Source: Manihot esculenta (Eukaryota > Streptophyta > Magnoliopsida > Malpighiales > Euphorbiaceae). From it: a stretch of DNA of 64,000 bases. Of the stretch, positions 32,867-46,238 are shown one piece after another (position 1 is the first letter of the stretch; every line of letters starts with the position of its first letter). The DNA lies in contig NC_035170.2 of NCBI RefSeq assembly GCF_001659605.2, positions 14,894,265 through 14,958,264 on the forward strand, read 5' to 3'. The notes below the pieces were generated by a model. It was not told the origin of the DNA. It searched no databases and worked only from the letters and a program-made list of their open reading frames with translations. A program made the position numbers and the translations under genes.

Positions 32867-35035
32867 TGTAACAGCCCGGAAACCGAACTGCCACCGGCAC
32901 TAGGATCCAGATCGACTTAAGGTCGCCGGGACCCGTAGTAAGCCTGCTATTCTGTCTGTATACCTGTGAAATCCCATACATGATCATACATTTGCTGTAA
33001 AAACATAAAACTTTTCTTCATTCCAAGGCTTAACCTGTGCATGCACTCTTTCTGTTCTCTACTAATCCCTACTAGAGCTCCTCATGACTCTAGGCGGATC
33101 AAACTCATCATGTTAAGCCTGGTTTTGCTCATAAACATACAACAATAACGAAACATACATAAACTGATCATGTGACTCCACAAAGGGATTACAAGTCTTA
33201 TAAATCAAGCACCATTCTATACATTGTACATACACTGTACATATACATTATTTCTATACATTTACATGTCCACACTAGCTATTACAAGACTCTGTACTCT
33301 TCCTGTACCCTGCTGAGTTCTCTCTGACCTCTGAACCTGCACAACTGGAGTTAGGGGAGAGGGATGAGCTACTATAGCCCAGTGAGTAGAATAGGCAAAT
33401 AACAGGTGATAAAACATGCTCTCATGGAATGCAACACATAAGCACATCATCTCGGCCGGACGGATCAAAACTCCCTCTATCTCATCTGGGGTACCTAAGT
33501 ACCATGTGCCTGGTCCCCGTAGGGCTGTTCCAGGTCTTTGTATATGTGCCTGGTCCCCGTAGGGCTGTTCCAGGTCTTTCCTCTGAGGGCTAATGAATCC
33601 TCACGAAGTCCGTGCCGTCTCACATAAGCAATGTACAAGGAGCCATGCCAAGTACAAGGATAAATGCAATGCATCATCTTTGTGTACACTAATGCACTCA
33701 CCCTAGAGCATATTCATGATGCATGAAGCATGATAAAATATTCAGTTGTCAGATTAAAACATTAAGTTAAGTTCCACTCACCTGGTTATCTCTGCACTGA
33801 CTCTGCAGGTTCTGATACTGGACTCACTGCTGACCTCCCTGATTCCTCTGGTCCGTTCCTACACAGGTGGACTCAAATGAGGGACTAAACTCACTCAAGA
33901 ACATCTCTAAGAAACTCCCCAAAACCCCTCTAAACAATCCTAAAACCAGCACATAAACCATGCAAAAGAAAGCTGGACAGGGCACTTTCGGCGGCAGGTT
34001 CGGCGGCCGAAACCCCACTCCAGAGACGAAACTCATGCATGTTCGGCGGCACCTTCGGCAGCCGAAGGCTCGTCCAGAGACGAAACTCACACACTTTCGG
34101 CGGCCGAACTCCCTCTTTCGGCGGCCGAAAGTCCCTTTCTAAACCGAAAGCCTAGCTTTCGGGGGCAACCTTTGGCAGCCGAACTGCCTCCACAAAGGGT
34201 TCGGCGGCCGAACCTTCCTTCGGCGGCCGAACCTGGTTTTACCCGAAGGACAGAACCCTGCTCTGTTTCATGCAAACTTTGCCCAAAAACCTACAACCAT
34301 GCATAGCAACTACTCCCAACTAGCATATACACATATATATGCACAAAGGGGTCTAAAACTACCCTAAAACCCCAAACAAACATAGCACATAACACTTAAA
34401 CATGCTTGAACACCACAAATCACCAAAAACCTCACCTAAACCTAAACATGCATACTACCCATACAAACTTCATAAAACCTTTCAAAATCATCAAAGAAGC
34501 TCAGGATCTTCACTTACCTCTTAAAGAACTTGAGGATGAAGGATCCTAACGTGGAGATATGAAGAAAAGCTCTTCCAAAGCTCCAAGCTTCAAAACTTGG
34601 TTCTTTTGCTCAAAACCTTCATAAATCACCAAAACTCTTAAAACTCTTGAAAGATTTGATGAAAATCATGGAAAACATGAAAGTCAACGTAGGAGAGGCT
34701 GGAACTCACCTCTGGCTGCAAGTGGAGGAGAAATACCCTCCTTCCACCGACCCTTGGCCCTTTTATAGGTGGCTGGCCAGACCACCTTCGGCAGCCGAAC
34801 GTGAAGCCGCAACCATGCAATGTTCGGCGGCCGAAAGTGACCTTCGGCGGCCGAACCTTTGCATTTCTCCCTTGTTGCTTTTCTTTGAAAAACTCAATGC
34901 TTATCACACTTCAAAACATGAAAACAAGTGAAAATACCTTGGAAAACATATGTAGTACCCTTTTCGAGGGTTCCGACACCCGAGATTCCACCGGACTACA
35001 GGAATTCCAGTGTCGGACTCGAGCCGGGTATTACA
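32867..35035 (-). repeat. E4 3' LTR (2,169 bp)
   Basis: Minus-strand TGTAATACCCGGC...CCGGGCTGTTACA. It contains a twofold CCTGGTCCCCGTAGGGCTG-type unit (33509 and 33549), palindromic TTCGGC motifs, and the TATA box near its 5' end. Confidence 0.93.
34703..34768 (-). promoter_or_regulatory. E4 3' LTR TATA box and splice donor
   Basis: CTATAAAAGG (complement of 34759-34768) and CCAGAG|GTGAGTTCC with the intron starting near 34709, 59 bp apart. The TATA box lies about 270 bp into the LTR. The equivalent position in the 5' LTR would be near 42163, which is deleted. Confidence 0.6.
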
Positions 35036-35112
35036 TTCTCCCCCCCTTAAGAACATTCGTCCCCGAATGTCCCTAACACAACATAACCACATAAAAAAGG
35101 GGAAAACTAACC
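35036..35112 (-). other. E4 polypurine tract and 3' spacer
   Basis: Complement of about 35036-35049 reads AAGGGGGGGAGAA beside the LTR, preceded by ACATTCGGGGACGAATGT. Confidence 0.8.
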
Positions 35113-38100
35113 TCAAAACAGATATGGGTATTGCTGGAGCATGGACTCCCGAGTCTCCCACGTGCACTCTTCTAGGTTGTGGTGGTTCCACAGAACTTTC
35201 ACCATTGGTATCTCCTTGTTTCTCAGCTTTCTGATCTGGGTGTCAAGGATCCGCACTGGCTGCTCTACATAGGTGAGATCACTTAAGATTTCCACCTCCG
35301 GTTCATTAAGAACCTTCTCTGGATCTGACACAAACTTTCTCAACATAGAAACATGGAATACCGGGTGAATTCGTTCCATAGAAGCCGGTAAATCTAGCTT
35401 ATACGATACAGGCCCAATCTTCTGCAAGATCTCAAAGGGACCAATGTACCGTGGGGCCAGTTTACCCTTCTTTCCAAACCGAACCACTCCCTTCATCGGA
35501 GACACCTTAAGCAATACCATATCCCCCTCCTGGAACTCTATTTGCTTCCTATGGATGTCTGCATAACTTTTCTGTCTGCTTACAGCTGTTCTGATCCTCT
35601 CTCTGATGATAGGCACTAACTTGCTGGTTATCTCAACTAACTCTGGCCCTGCAAGAGTTTTCTCTCCTACCTCTTCCCAGCAAACAGGTGTTCGGCACTT
35701 CCTCCCATACAAAGCTTCATAAGGAGCCATCCCTATGCTAGCATGATGGCTGTTGTTGTAGGCAAACTCCACCAGAGGTAGATGCTGCCTCCAAGAACCG
35801 CCAAAGTCTAACACACACATTCTCAACATATCTTCAATGGTCTGGATGGTTCTTTCTGACTGACCGTCTGTCTGTGGATGGAAAGCAGTGCTGAAATCCA
35901 ACCTTGTGCCCATTTCCGTTTGCAGACTCCGCCAAAACCTGGAGGTGAACTGAGGTCCTCGATCTGATACTATCGACACTGGAACTCCATGCAATCTTAC
36001 TACCTCATCTACATACACCTGTGCCAACTTGTCCACAGAGTAGTTACTCCTGACTGGAATGAAGTGAGCAGATTTAGTGAGTCTATCCACAATCACCCAG
36101 ATGGAGTCTAGTCTGTTCGACGTCGCCGGTAAGCCCACTACAAAATCCATAGCTAGGTTCTCCCATTTCCATTCTGGAATCGGCAGTGGGTTAAGCATTC
36201 CAGCCGGCTTCTGGTGCTCTAGCTTCACCCTTTGACATGTCTCGCAGGCTGACACGAACTGTGCCACTTCGCTCTTCATTGTTGGCCACCAATACACCCT
36301 TCTTAGATCTTGATACATCTTGGTGGCTCCCGGGTGAATGCTATACCGCGTATTATGAGCTTCCCTCATAATGTTTGCCTTCAAACTGTTATCATCTGGT
36401 ACACATAACCTCGTACCGTGCCGAAGAATCCCCTCACCGTCAAATCTGAACTCTGCACTGTTGCCAGACTGAACAGTCCTGGCAATCTTCACTAACTCGG
36501 GGTCTTCGTGCTGTTTCAGAGCCACTTGCTCTAGAAACACTGGTGTCACTCTCATCTGTGCCAGCAAAACACCTGTACCAGATAACTGCAACTGTAACCC
36601 TTCTTCCACGAGCTTATAGAAATCCTTCACCACCGGTCTTCTCTCTATTGCTATGTGGGATAAACTGCCAAGTGACTTTCGGCTTAAGGCATCAGCTACA
36701 ACATTCGCCTTGCCCGGATGATACTGGATCTTGCAATCATAATCACTGAGCAATTCTACCCACCGTCTCTGCCTCAAGTTTAACTCTCTCTGACTTAAGA
36801 TGTGCTGCAGGCTCTTATGATCCGTATAGATCTCACATTTTACCCCATAGAGGTAATGTCTCCACATCTTAAGTGCAAAGATAACAGCTGCCATCTCCAG
36901 ATCGTGTGTCGGGTAATTCAGCTCGTGCTTCTTCAGCTGTCTAGAAGCATAAGCTATCACTCGGTCATTTTGCATCAACACACAACCTAATCCCACTCGG
37001 GATGCATCACAGAACACTGTGAAATCTTCATCACTAATCGGCAGAGCTAACACCGGTGCTGAAGTTAATCGTCTCTTCAACTCTGCAAAACTCTCTTCAC
37101 ATTCCTCTGACCACACAAACTTCTGATTCTTTCTGGTCAGTCTGGTCATAGGAGCAGCTATCTTCGAAAAGTCCTGAACGAACCTCCGATAGTAGCCTGC
37201 CAAACCCAGAAAACTCTTGATCTCGGTCACTGTAGTGGGTGTAGGCCAGTTGGCTACTGCCTCTACCTTTTTGGGATCTACTGCTATACCGTCCTCTGAT
37301 ACAACATGTCCCAAAAAGGAAATGTTCTTTAGCCAGAACTCACACTTGGAGAACTTGGCATATAAGCCATGCTCTCTCAAGGTTTGCAGCACTATCCGCA
37401 GATGCTGGGCATGGTCCTCTGCATTCCTGGAGTACACCAAGATATCATCAATAAAGACGATCACAAAACGATCCAAGTACTCCCGGAAAACCCTGTTCAT
37501 GAGATCCATGAATGCTGCAGGGGCGTTAGTCAACCCGAACGGCATCACAAGGAACTCATAATGCCCATATCTGGTTCGGAAAGCAGTCTTGGATACATCT
37601 CCTTCCCTGATCTTCAACTGGTGGTATCCGGATCTCAGATCTATTTTAGAAAAACAACCTGCTCCTGCCAGCTGGTCGAACAGATCATCGATCCTGGGTA
37701 AAGGATACTTGTTTTTGATAGTGACTTTGTTCAACTGTCTGTAGTCGACACAAAGTCTCAGAGGTCCATCCTTCTTTCTGACAAACAATACTGGAGCACC
37801 CCAGGGTGAGGTACTCAGGCGGATGAAACCCTTCGCTACCAAATCCTGTAACTGCTCTTTCAACTCTCGCAACTCTGCTGGTGCCATCCTATAGGGAGGA
37901 ATAGAGATCGGTCTGGCATTGGGCATCAACTCAATCTCGAACTCTATTTCCCTATCTGGTGGCAGTCCTGGAAGCTCTTCAGGAAACAAATCTGGGAAGT
38001 CTCTAACAACTGGTACTGAGGATGGTTCCCTAACCTGACTGTCTAGCTCTCTCACATAAGCTAGGAACCCCTGACACCCCTTCCTTAACATTCTACGAGC

Positions 38101-40059
38101 CTGGAGGGCTGATATCAAACCCCTAGGTGTCCCTCTCCTGTCTCCTCTAAAGACACACTCTGACCCATCCTGGTCTCTGACACTGACTACCTTGTCTCTA
38201 CAGTTCAGGGTAGCATCATACGTAGATAACCAATCCATCCCTAGAATGACATCAAAATCTGTCAACTCTAGAACCACCAGGTCAGCTGGAAGGTATCTAC
38301 CCTCTATGCACACTGGACTGAACCGACAGACTGACTCTGCCAAAGATGGATCACATTTGGGTCCACTGACCCATAGAGGACACTCTAACTCAGACACCAT
38401 CAGACCCAACCTCTCTGCAGCTCTAGAAGAAATGAAAGAGTGAGAAGCACCAGGGTCCATTAAAGCATACACCTCTGAACACCCAATGATGAGATTACCT
38501 GACACCACCGTGTTCGACGTGTCTGCCTCCTGCTGAGTCAGGGTGAAAATCCGTGCTGGGGCTGACGGACCTGCACCTCGGGAACCCATCCCTGATGAAG
38601 AGGCTGCCCCTCTTCCTCTTCCTCTGCCACTGCTTGGTGGTACGGCTGAAGCTACTGGCTGTACTACACTGCCCGTACTCATCTGCTGGGATGGTGCAAC
38701 CAAAGTCGCCTGAGGACATTCCCGTGCATAATGTCCCTCCTGCCCACATCTATAGCAGGCTGTGGATCCCAACTGACAAGCTCCTCTATGCTGTTTGCCA
38801 CACCTCTTGCACACTGGAAAATCTGCGCCAGAACTAGAGCCACTACTCATTCCCAGACCCGACTTAAGCCTGTTCCAAAACTTGCCTCTCTTTCCTCTGA
38901 ATTTCTCCCATCTCTTCTTACTTGCACTTGCTGTACCCTGTGAGGAGGAACCTGGTTTAACACCAGAAGACTGTGCCTTGACTACACCTTGACTTATGGC
39001 ACTGGCCTCCATCTTTCTAGCAGCATCCACAATAGAGTGGAAACTTTCCTTCTCCGCATGAAGAATCAAAGAGAAATACCTGGGATGAAGTCTTGTGGCA
39101 TATCTCTTTGCCTTCTTCTGATCTGTATCATACGCCTGACCGACATATGGCAACAATTCCAGGAACTTATCTGTATATTCATCAACGCTCATCTCCTCCG
39201 TCTGTCGCAACTGCTCAAACTCCACAACCTTTAGTTCCCTGGAACTGTCAGGAAAAGCCCATCCAGCAAATTCGTTGGCGAACTCTTCCCATGTCATACT
39301 CTCAAGTCTCGGGTCCACATAGTTCTTGAACCATTCTCTAGCTTTCTTACACTTTAACGTGAACCCTGCCATCTCAATGGCTCTACCATCATCTGCTCCC
39401 AACTCACTTGTTATCATTCTAACTGCACTGAGATACTCAAAGGGATCATCTCCTGTATTGAATTTAGGAGCATCCAACTTTAAGTACTCGGTCATCTTCA
39501 CCTTACTTCCCCCTGAAGAACTGGGTTGCTGTGCTTCCACAACAGGGGCTACTGGTTCAGGAGATGGTGGTGGAGGAACTGGTTCCCTCACTTCAGGCTG
39601 TACTGGACTTGGATGAACAGGTGGGGGTGGATACATATGATATGGTGGATAAAAGGAAGGATAGGGCATATATGGCATGTAGGGTGGATATGGGGCAAAG
39701 CTGGAGTAATCCGACGTGCCTCCCATCGGATACTCTGGGCCCTGTGGAAAGGGTGGATAGCCAAATCCCGAGGCCTGCATGCCTCCCTGGGACTCCCCCA
39801 TACCTTCTTCTGACCTTCCTACACCCATACTTGCATCTCTACTCTGATCCTCTTCCATCACACCTCTTTCTTCTACTGACCTTCCCCCTCTGCTTACTCC
39901 TCTCCTGCTCTCGTCAGAAGACCTTCTAGGGTCTCGTGACGTTCCTTCCCTGCTTGACCTGTGCGATCTTGCCCTTGGCAAGGCAGGTGGACGAGCAGCT
40001 GTACCCTCACTTACAGGTGGGACTCCAGTCAATCTCGCGGATCGACGAGTTCCTCGCAT
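35113..40059 (-). CDS. E4 gag-pol polyprotein, uninterrupted (about 1,648 residues)
   Basis: Complete Ty3/gypsy chromovirus polyprotein that would make the capsid, reverse-transcribe the RNA and integrate the copy. Start chosen at [10 protein letters not shown], shared with E1-E3; an in-frame GTG lies two codons upstream. Order and approximate residues: Pro/Tyr-rich gag N-terminus; gag core ([12 protein letters not shown]); zinc knuckle [14 protein letters not shown] (435-448); protease MDPGASHS (Asp 535); RT with FIDDILVY (Asp 871/872); RNase H CDAS (Asp 1018); integrase with HHCC zinc region, then Asp 1305 (AMDFV), Asp 1366 (SDRGP) and Glu 1402 (QSERT), a D-D-35-E spacing; GPF module; C-terminal chromodomain ([16 protein letters not shown]). 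All catalytic residues I can check are present. The length fits intact Tekay elements. Expression from its own 5' LTR is doubtful because the promoter half is gone. Confidence 0.95.
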   Translation of the reverse strand: MRGTRRSARLTGVPPVSEGTAARPPALPRARSHRSSREGTSRDPRRSSDESRRGVSRGGRSVEERGVMEEDQSRDASMGVGRSEEGMGESQGGMQASGFGYPPFPQGPEYPMGGTSDYSSFAPYPPYMPYMPYPSFYPPYHMYPPPPVHPSPVQPEVREPVPPPPSPEPVAPVVEAQQPSSSGGSKVKMTEYLKLDAPKFNTGDDPFEYLSAVRMITSELGADDGRAIEMAGFTLKCKKAREWFKNYVDPRLESMTWEEFANEFAGWAFPDSSRELKVVEFEQLRQTEEMSVDEYTDKFLELLPYVGQAYDTDQKKAKRYATRLHPRYFSLILHAEKESFHSIVDAARKMEASAISQGVVKAQSSGVKPGSSSQGTASASKKRWEKFRGKRGKFWNRLKSGLGMSSGSSSGADFPVCKRCGKQHRGACQLGSTACYRCGQEGHYARECPQATLVAPSQQMSTGSVVQPVASAVPPSSGRGRGRGAASSSGMGSRGAGPSAPARIFTLTQQEADTSNTVVSGNLIIGCSEVYALMDPGASHSFISSRAAERLGLMVSELECPLWVSGPKCDPSLAESVCRFSPVCIEGRYLPADLVVLELTDFDVILGMDWLSTYDATLNCRDKVVSVRDQDGSECVFRGDRRGTPRGLISALQARRMLRKGCQGFLAYVRELDSQVREPSSVPVVRDFPDLFPEELPGLPPDREIEFEIELMPNARPISIPPYRMAPAELRELKEQLQDLVAKGFIRLSTSPWGAPVLFVRKKDGPLRLCVDYRQLNKVTIKNKYPLPRIDDLFDQLAGAGCFSKIDLRSGYHQLKIREGDVSKTAFRTRYGHYEFLVMPFGLTNAPAAFMDLMNRVFREYLDRFVIVFIDDILVYSRNAEDHAQHLRIVLQTLREHGLYAKFSKCEFWLKNISFLGHVVSEDGIAVDPKKVEAVANWPTPTTVTEIKSFLGLAGYYRRFVQDFSKIAAPMTRLTRKNQKFVWSEECEESFAELKRRLTSAPVLALPISDEDFTVFCDASRVGLGCVLMQNDRVIAYASRQLKKHELNYPTHDLEMAAVIFALKMWRHYLYGVKCEIYTDHKSLQHILSQRELNLRQRRWVELLSDYDCKIQYHPGKANVVADALSRKSLGSLSHIAIERRPVVKDFYKLVEEGLQLQLSGTGVLLAQMRVTPVFLEQVALKQHEDPELVKIARTVQSGNSAEFRFDGEGILRHGTRLCVPDDNSLKANIMREAHNTRYSIHPGATKMYQDLRRVYWWPTMKSEVAQFVSACETCQRVKLEHQKPAGMLNPLPIPEWKWENLAMDFVVGLPATSNRLDSIWVIVDRLTKSAHFIPVRSNYSVDKLAQVYVDEVVRLHGVPVSIVSDRGPQFTSRFWRSLQTEMGTRLDFSTAFHPQTDGQSERTIQTIEDMLRMCVLDFGGSWRQHLPLVEFAYNNSHHASIGMAPYEALYGRKCRTPVCWEEVGEKTLAGPELVEITSKLVPIIRERIRTAVSRQKSYADIHRKQIEFQEGDMVLLKVSPMKGVVRFGKKGKLAPRYIGPFEILQKIGPVSYKLDLPASMERIHPVFHVSMLRKFVSDPEKVLNEPEVEILSDLTYVEQPVRILDTQIRKLRNKEIPMVKVLWNHHNLEECTWETRESMLQQYPYLF

Positions 40060-40269
40060 CTTCACGTTCTGGAAAACAACAAATCACATAACACATCAGC
40101 AACACATCAAAAACATGCACATGCATAACTCAGAGCATTGCACATCAGCATAACATCCTATCCTCGTGGACATGTTTTTCCTATAGTGCTTGACCTGGCA
40201 CACCTCTCTATGAGCCCAACTCTCTCTCTATAGGTCCGACCATATGAACCTAGGGCTCTGATACCAATC
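40060..40269 (-). other. E4 leader with primer binding site
   Basis: Complement of 40253-40266 reads TGGTATCAGAGCCC, perfectly matching the initiator-tRNA-Met site and three bases from the LTR end TTACA. The remaining leader is noncoding. Confidence 0.88.
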
Positions 40270-41392
40270 TGTAACAGCCCGGAAACCGAACTGCCACCGG
40301 CACTAGGATCCAGATCGACTTAAGGTCGCCGGGACCCGTAGTAAGCCTGCTATTCTGTCTGTATACCTGTGAAATCCCATACATGATCATACATTTGCTG
40401 TAAAAACATAAAACTTTTCTTCATTCCAAGGCTTAACCTGTGCATGCACTCTTTCTGTTCTCTACTAATCCCTACTAGAGCTCCTCATGACTCTAGGCGG
40501 ATCAAACTCATCATGTTAAGCCTGGTTTTGCTCATAAACATACAACAATAACGAAACATACATAAACTGATCATGTGACTCCACAAAGGGATTACAAGTC
40601 TTATAAATCAAGCACCATTCTATACATTGTACATACACTGTACATATACATTATTTCTATACATTTACATGTCCACACTAGCTATTACAAGACTCTGTAC
40701 TCTTCCTGTACCCTGCTGAGTTCTCTCTGACCTCTGAACCTGCACAACTGGAGTTAGGGGAGAGGGATGAGCTACTATAGCCCAGTGAGTAGAATAGGCA
40801 AATAACAGGTGATAAAACATGCTCTCATGGAATGCAACACATAAGCACATCATCTCGGCCGGACGGATCAAAACTCCCTCTATCTCATCTGGGGTACCTA
40901 AGTACCATGTGCCTGGTCCCCGTAGGGCTGTTCCAGGTCTTTGTATATGTGCCTGGTCCCCGTAGGGCTGTTCCAGGTCTTTCCTCTGAGGGCTAATGAA
41001 TCCTCACGAAGTCCGTGCCGTCTCACATAAGCAATGTACAAGGAGCCATGCCAAGTACAAGGATAAATGCAATGCATCATCTTTGTGTACACTAATGCAC
41101 TCACCCTAGAGCATATTCATGATGCATGAAGCATGATAAAATATTCAGTTGTCAGATTAAAACATTAAGTTAAGTTCCACTCACCTGGTTATCTCTGCAC
41201 TGACTCTGCAGGTTCTGATACTGGACTCACTGCTGACCTCCCTGATTCCTCTGGTCCGTTCCTACACAGGTGGACTCAAATGAGGGACTAAACTCACTCA
41301 AGAACATCTCTAAGAAACTCCCCAAAACCCCTCTAAACAATCCTAAAACCAGCACATAAACCATGCAAAAGAAAGCTGGACAGGGCACTTTC
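40270..41392 (-). repeat. E4 5' LTR, truncated (1,123 of about 2,169 bp)
   Basis: Corresponds to 32867-33989 of the 3' LTR without a difference that I can see. It ends abruptly at GGGCACTTTC, where E3 RT sequence (AACTGCCTGTAG) begins. The missing 1,046 bp include the palindrome block, the TATA box and the first splice donor. Confidence 0.92.
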
Positions 41393-43691
41393 AACTGCCT
41401 GTAGTCGATACAAAGTCTAAAGGACCCATCCTTCTTTTTGACAAACAAGACCGGAGCACCCCAGGGTGAGGTACTCGGTCGGATGAAGCCCTTGTCTACC
41501 AGCTCTTGCAACTGTTCTTTCAATTCTTTCAACTCTGCTGGAGCCATCCTGTAGGGAGGGATAGAGATCGGTCGGGTTCCAGGCATCAGTTCTATCTCGA
41601 ACTCTATCTCTCTAGCAGGTGGTAAACCTGGCAGCTCGTCTGGGAAGACGTCTAGAAATTCTCTAACCACTGGCACCGAGGCGGGCTCTCTAACCTGACT
41701 GCTAAGCTCTCTCACATGAGCCAAATACCCCTGACATCCCCTCCTAAGCAACCTACGAGCCTGAAGAGCTGATATCAGACCTCTAGGTGTACCCCTCCTG
41801 TCTCCTCTGAAGACTACCTCTGACCCATCCTGACCTCTGAACCTGACTACCTTGTCCCTGCAGTCCAAGGTAGCACCATGGGTAGATAACTAGTCCATCC
41901 CTAGAATGACGTCAAAATCTGTCAAGTCTAGAACCACAAGGTCGGTGGACAAGCATCTTCCCTCAACAAACACAGGACTACACTGGCAGACTGACTCTGC
42001 CACTGATGGATCACACTTGGGTCCACTGACCCAGAGAGGACACTCTAACTCAGAGATCATCAACCCTAACCTCTGGACGGCTCTCGGAGCAATAAAAGAA
42101 TGAGATGCACCAGGGTCCATAAGGCATACACATCTGAACAACCAATGACTAAGTTACCTGCCACCACGGTGTTAGATGCATCTGCCTCCTGCTGAGTCAT
42201 GGTGAAGATCCGTGCTGGAGCTGATGGACTTTCTCCTCTGAAACCCGCTGAAGAAGAGGCTGCCCCTCTCCCTCTACCTTTGCCACTGGCCTGCGTCATG
42301 GCTGGAGCTGCTGGCTGCGCTACACTACCTGAAGCTGTCTGCTGGGACTGTGCCATCGGGGCTGCTCTTGGACAATCTCGAGACATATGCCCCTCCTGAC
42401 CACATCTATAACAGGCTGTTGTCCCAAACCGACATACTCCTCTGTGTGGCTTACCACACCTTGCACAAACTGCATTATCCACACCAGTGCTTGAGCCACT
42501 CCCTAGTCCCAGACTGGACTTAACCTTGTTCCAAAACTTGTTCTTCTTAGACTTCCTGGGACCTCTGTCCCACTTCTTGCTACCTGAAGCTGCTGCACTC
42601 ATTGAAGAAGAGCCTGGGGTCTTAGAACCAGAAGGCTGTGCCACTGACTGCTTAACTGTCCCCTGAACGATGGCACTGGCCTCCATTTTCCGGGCCATAT
42701 CCACTATGGCATGGAAGCTCTCCCTATCTGCTGACTGGATCAAGGAGGAATATCTAGAGTGGAGTTTCATGATATACCTCCTTGACCTTTTCTGATCTGA
42801 ATCAAGGTTTTGCCCTGCAAACGGCAACAACTCCAAGAACCTGTCTGTGAACTCCTCTACACCCATCTCATCAGTCTGCCTCAACTGCTCAAACTCCATC
42901 ATCTTCAGCTCCCTTGAACTATCTGGGAAAGCCCAACCTGCAAACTCGTTTGCAAACTCCTCCCAAGACATGCTATCCACCTTCGGGTTCACATAATTCT
43001 TGAACCACTCTCGTGCCTTTTTGCACTTAAGTGTGAACCCAGCCATCTGAATGGCTCTACTATCATCAGCCCCAATCTCATCTGTGATCACCTTGACCCT
43101 CTCCAGATACACAAACGGGTCATCCCCTTTTTCATACTGGGGAGCACCCAACTTCATGTAGTCAGTCATCTTGGCCTTGCTCCCACTGGCTGAGCTAGGT
43201 CTAGGAGGTTGGGTAGCTGGGGCTGCTGGTTCTGCTGGAGGAGGAGGAGGTGCAGCATCCCCTGGGGTAGGGTTTGCTGGATTTGGATAGTAAGGTGGAG
43301 GTGGATACATTGGGTACTGTGGGTATGGTGGATAATAAGGTGGGTATGGCATCTGTGTGGGATAAGGGGTGAAGCTAGGGTAATCCGATGTACCTCCCAT
43401 CGAATACCCGGGGTTTTGTGAGAAGGGTGGGTAGTAAGGTGGCTGAACAAATCCCGAGGCCTGAGTGCCTCCTTGGGATTCTCCCATTCCCTCCTCTGAC
43501 ACTCCTCCCTGAACTGTTCCTCTTACTGATCTGCTTCTACCCAGATCCAAAGACCTTCTAGGGTCTCTTACTGCTCTTTCTCTGCTAGACCTACTAGACA
43601 TTGCCCTAGGCAATGCTAGAGGACGGGCGCTCGTGCCCTCATCCTCAGGTGGTACTCCAGTCAATCTTGCTGATCGACGAGTTCCTCTCAT
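41393..43691 (-). pseudogene. E3 pol part 1: gag, protease, start of RT
   Basis: Gag begins at the ATG complementing 43689-43691 and is open through the zinc knuckle ([14 protein letters not shown]). Near 42119 one base is missing compared with E4 (TCCATAAGGC against TCCATTAAAGC), just at the protease motif, so MDPGASHSF continues in another frame. A TAG at 41890-41892 replaces the Trp codon of ILGMDW. The frame then runs through the protease-RT linker ([20 protein letters not shown]) to LCIDYRQL, where it is cut off by the E4 LTR. An apparent continuation into 41227 is LTR translation, not a fusion protein. Confidence 0.88.
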
Positions 43692-43954
43692 CCTGTTTTC
43701 TGAAAAACAGTACACATCACATAAACATTAGCATCATATAGTTCATGTGGGCACACATGAACCTGCATCACACATCATAGCATATCATTAATGCACATGC
43801 ATATAATCATGGCATTTCACATCATTATGCAAGACAGGACTCCACATCCTATCCTAGTGGACATGATCTTCCTATTGTGCTTGACCTTTCTATAACATCT
43901 ATGAGCCCGACACTCTAGGTCCGACCATATGAACCTAGGGCTTTGATACCATTC
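43692..43954 (-). other. E3 leader with primer binding site
   Basis: Complement of about 43938-43951 reads TGGTATCAAAGCCC, three bases from the LTR. The leader is nearly identical to that of E1. Confidence 0.78.
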
Positions 43955-46238
43955 TGTAACGACCCGAAAATCGGACCGCTACCGGCGCTAGGATCCAGAT
44001 CGGCTTAAGGCCGCCGGGACCCGTAGCAAGCCTGACCTGTAACCTGTAAACCTGTTTAATCCCATACATGATCAACAATCATACATAAAAATTTAAACTT
44101 TTTCTTTCATACATTCTATCATACGCCAAACTCAACCTGTGCATGCACTGAACATATACATAATCATAAACTTGACCCCTCTGTGGGATCTCATCAATGC
44201 CCCCCAATGGGGCAATACATGTGTTGAGTTGGCTAAACATGGACATCAATAACATTAAGATCATGCATCAACAAGGGATTACATTATACTATGGTCAAGC
44301 ACACTTCTAATCTCAATATCATTACATTACATGTCTATACATCATTATACAATCTGTCATGTCCACATTCTAACTATTACATACATATGACTTCATTACT
44401 CTTCTTGACTTCTCTATCTAACCCGTACCTGCAAACCTGGGGAATTTGGGAGAGGGGTGAGCTACTAGAGCCCAGTGAGCAGAATCATAAAGCATTTAAA
44501 ACACATGCTATCATGGAATGCATCACATCACAACTAATCATATCAAGGATGAACTTGTCACCATCTAGCCCTCTACATAATCCAATCATGCCAGAGGCGT
44601 AGTGCAGGCCACACCTGGTCTTTCTCTTATACATAACATAACATACATATTCCATGGTGCCGGGGGCGTAGTGCAGGCCACGTCCGGTCTTTCTCTTACA
44701 TAGTGCCAGGGGCGTAGTGCAGGCCACATCTGGACTTCCATATCATATCATCATGTCATAACATATGAGGGCTAATGGATCATTCAACATTCATCCACAT
44801 CAACAACATTTTATGCAATGCAACATATTCGTGATTTCTAATGCAAACAACCTAAAATATCACATGGCAACCGTGATGCATGAACATGCTCAAAACTGAT
44901 TTATTTATTTAAAAGCATAAGGGTTATTCCACTCACCTTAGGCTAGCTCTGACACTAACTGAAGCAGCTGACTCACTGCTGGGGTCCTCGGTTCCTCGGG
45001 TCCGAACCTACACAGGTGGACTCAAATGAGGGACCAACATACTATAACATAACTCTAAAAACATCCCCCAATAACCCTTCTAAAACTCCTCAAAACATTC
45101 ATGCAAAACATGCAAAGGAAGGCTGGACAGGGCACTTTCGGCGGCAGGTTCGGCGGCCGAAAGTCCCTCCAGAGCCGAAAGTCAGGCAGGTTCGGCGGCA
45201 CCTTCAGCTGCCGAAACTCCCAGACAGAGACGAAACTCATGCATGTTCGGCGGCACTTTCGGCGGCCGAAACTCCCAGACAGAGACGAAAGTCTCCTTTC
45301 GGGGGCAAGCTTCGGCAGCCGAAGGCTGCTTCCACAAGAGGGTTCAGCGGCCGAAAGTCCCTTCGGCTGCCGAACCTGGTTTCTCCCAAAGGGCAGAAAC
45401 TTGGTTCAAACATGCACAAAACGCCTCAAACTCATACTAACATGCATTTAGCTCAACCAAAACATGCACACAAGCTCTTAGGGGTCTCAAACTAACTTAA
45501 ACCCCAACTACAACACACATACACAAGCATTTGCAAGCCACATTGTCCATAAACTCAACAATCATCCATAACTCACTAAAAACCTATACATGCATTTCTA
45601 CCCCATAGATCTTGCATAAAACTTATTTAAAACATATAATGAGCTTAAGATCGGCTCTTACCTCTTGAAGATCGAGAGAGAGACGACCTAAAACTCGCAG
45701 GTGGGAGAAGTTGGATTCTTGAACCTCCAAGCTCCAAAACTTTGCTCAAAAGCTCAAATCTTCAAAACAAAGTTAAAACACATGAAAAACTTGAAAGATC
45801 TTGAGGAAAAACACCAAAAATTGGTGAGGGACGGCGGAAAGCTCACCTTTGCCGAAAATGGGGAAAAGCTCGCCCGTTTTCGGCTAAGGGACCCTTTTAT
45901 AGTGGCTGGCCAGGCCACGTTCGGGGGCCGAATGTGCCTCCGCATGCATGCCATGTTCGGCGGCCGAACCTGGACTTCCTTCACTTATGCTTTCGGGGGC
46001 CTAAAGCACACCCGCAACGCATGCATGTTCGGCAGCCGAACTTGAGGTTCGGCGGCCGAACCTGAGTTTTCCTCCAATGCTATTTTCATACAAAAACTCA
46101 TTTCCTTTTTACTTAAAAATCATCAAAAACATTAAAACATCTCATGAAAACATGGTTTTACCCATCTAGAGGTCTCCGACATCCGAGATTCCACCGGACG
46201 GTAGGAATTCTGATACCGGAGTCTAGCCGGGTATTACA
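43955..46238 (-). repeat. E3 5' LTR (2,284 bp)
   Basis: Minus-strand TGTAATACCCGGC...CGGGTCGTTACA. TATA box on the complement of 45893-45902, splice donor near 45845. The TSD atgag follows at 46239-46243. Confidence 0.92.

Larger units (their letters stand above)
32867..41392 (-). mobile_element. E4: young Tekay-type chromovirus with intact gag-pol and truncated 5' LTR
   Basis: Minus-strand element inserted in the RT region of E3. 3' LTR 32867-35035 is complete. Gag-pol 35113-40059 is open throughout, the PBS at 40253-40266 is a perfect match to the initiator-tRNA-Met type, and the 5' LTR (40270-41392) keeps only its 3' half. I find no difference between the two LTRs over the shared 1,123 bp, so this is the youngest insertion of the stack. 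No right TSD exists because the junction is a deletion. Confidence 0.92.
28185..46238 (-). mobile_element. E3: Tekay-type chromovirus, minus strand, split by E4
   Basis: Minus-strand element with 5' LTR 43955-46238 and 3' LTR 28185-30513, flanked by atgag (28180-28184 and 46239-46243) within the H LTR. Its gag-pol lies in two parts, 41393-43691 and 30621-32866, separated by E4. About 370 bp of RT, judged against E4, is missing at the right junction. Besides the insertion, gag-pol carries one frameshift and three nonsense codons. Confidence 0.92.

Noticed and set aside
31740..32987. A 415-codon frame beginning upstream of the pol sequence
   Set aside because: The first 40 or so codons lie in the E4 LTR. 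The true E3 sequence begins at 32866.
41227..41868. A frame that joins E3 protease/RT to a novel 50-residue C-terminus
   Set aside because: The C-terminus is read from the truncated E4 LTR across a deletion junction. It is not a gene fusion.
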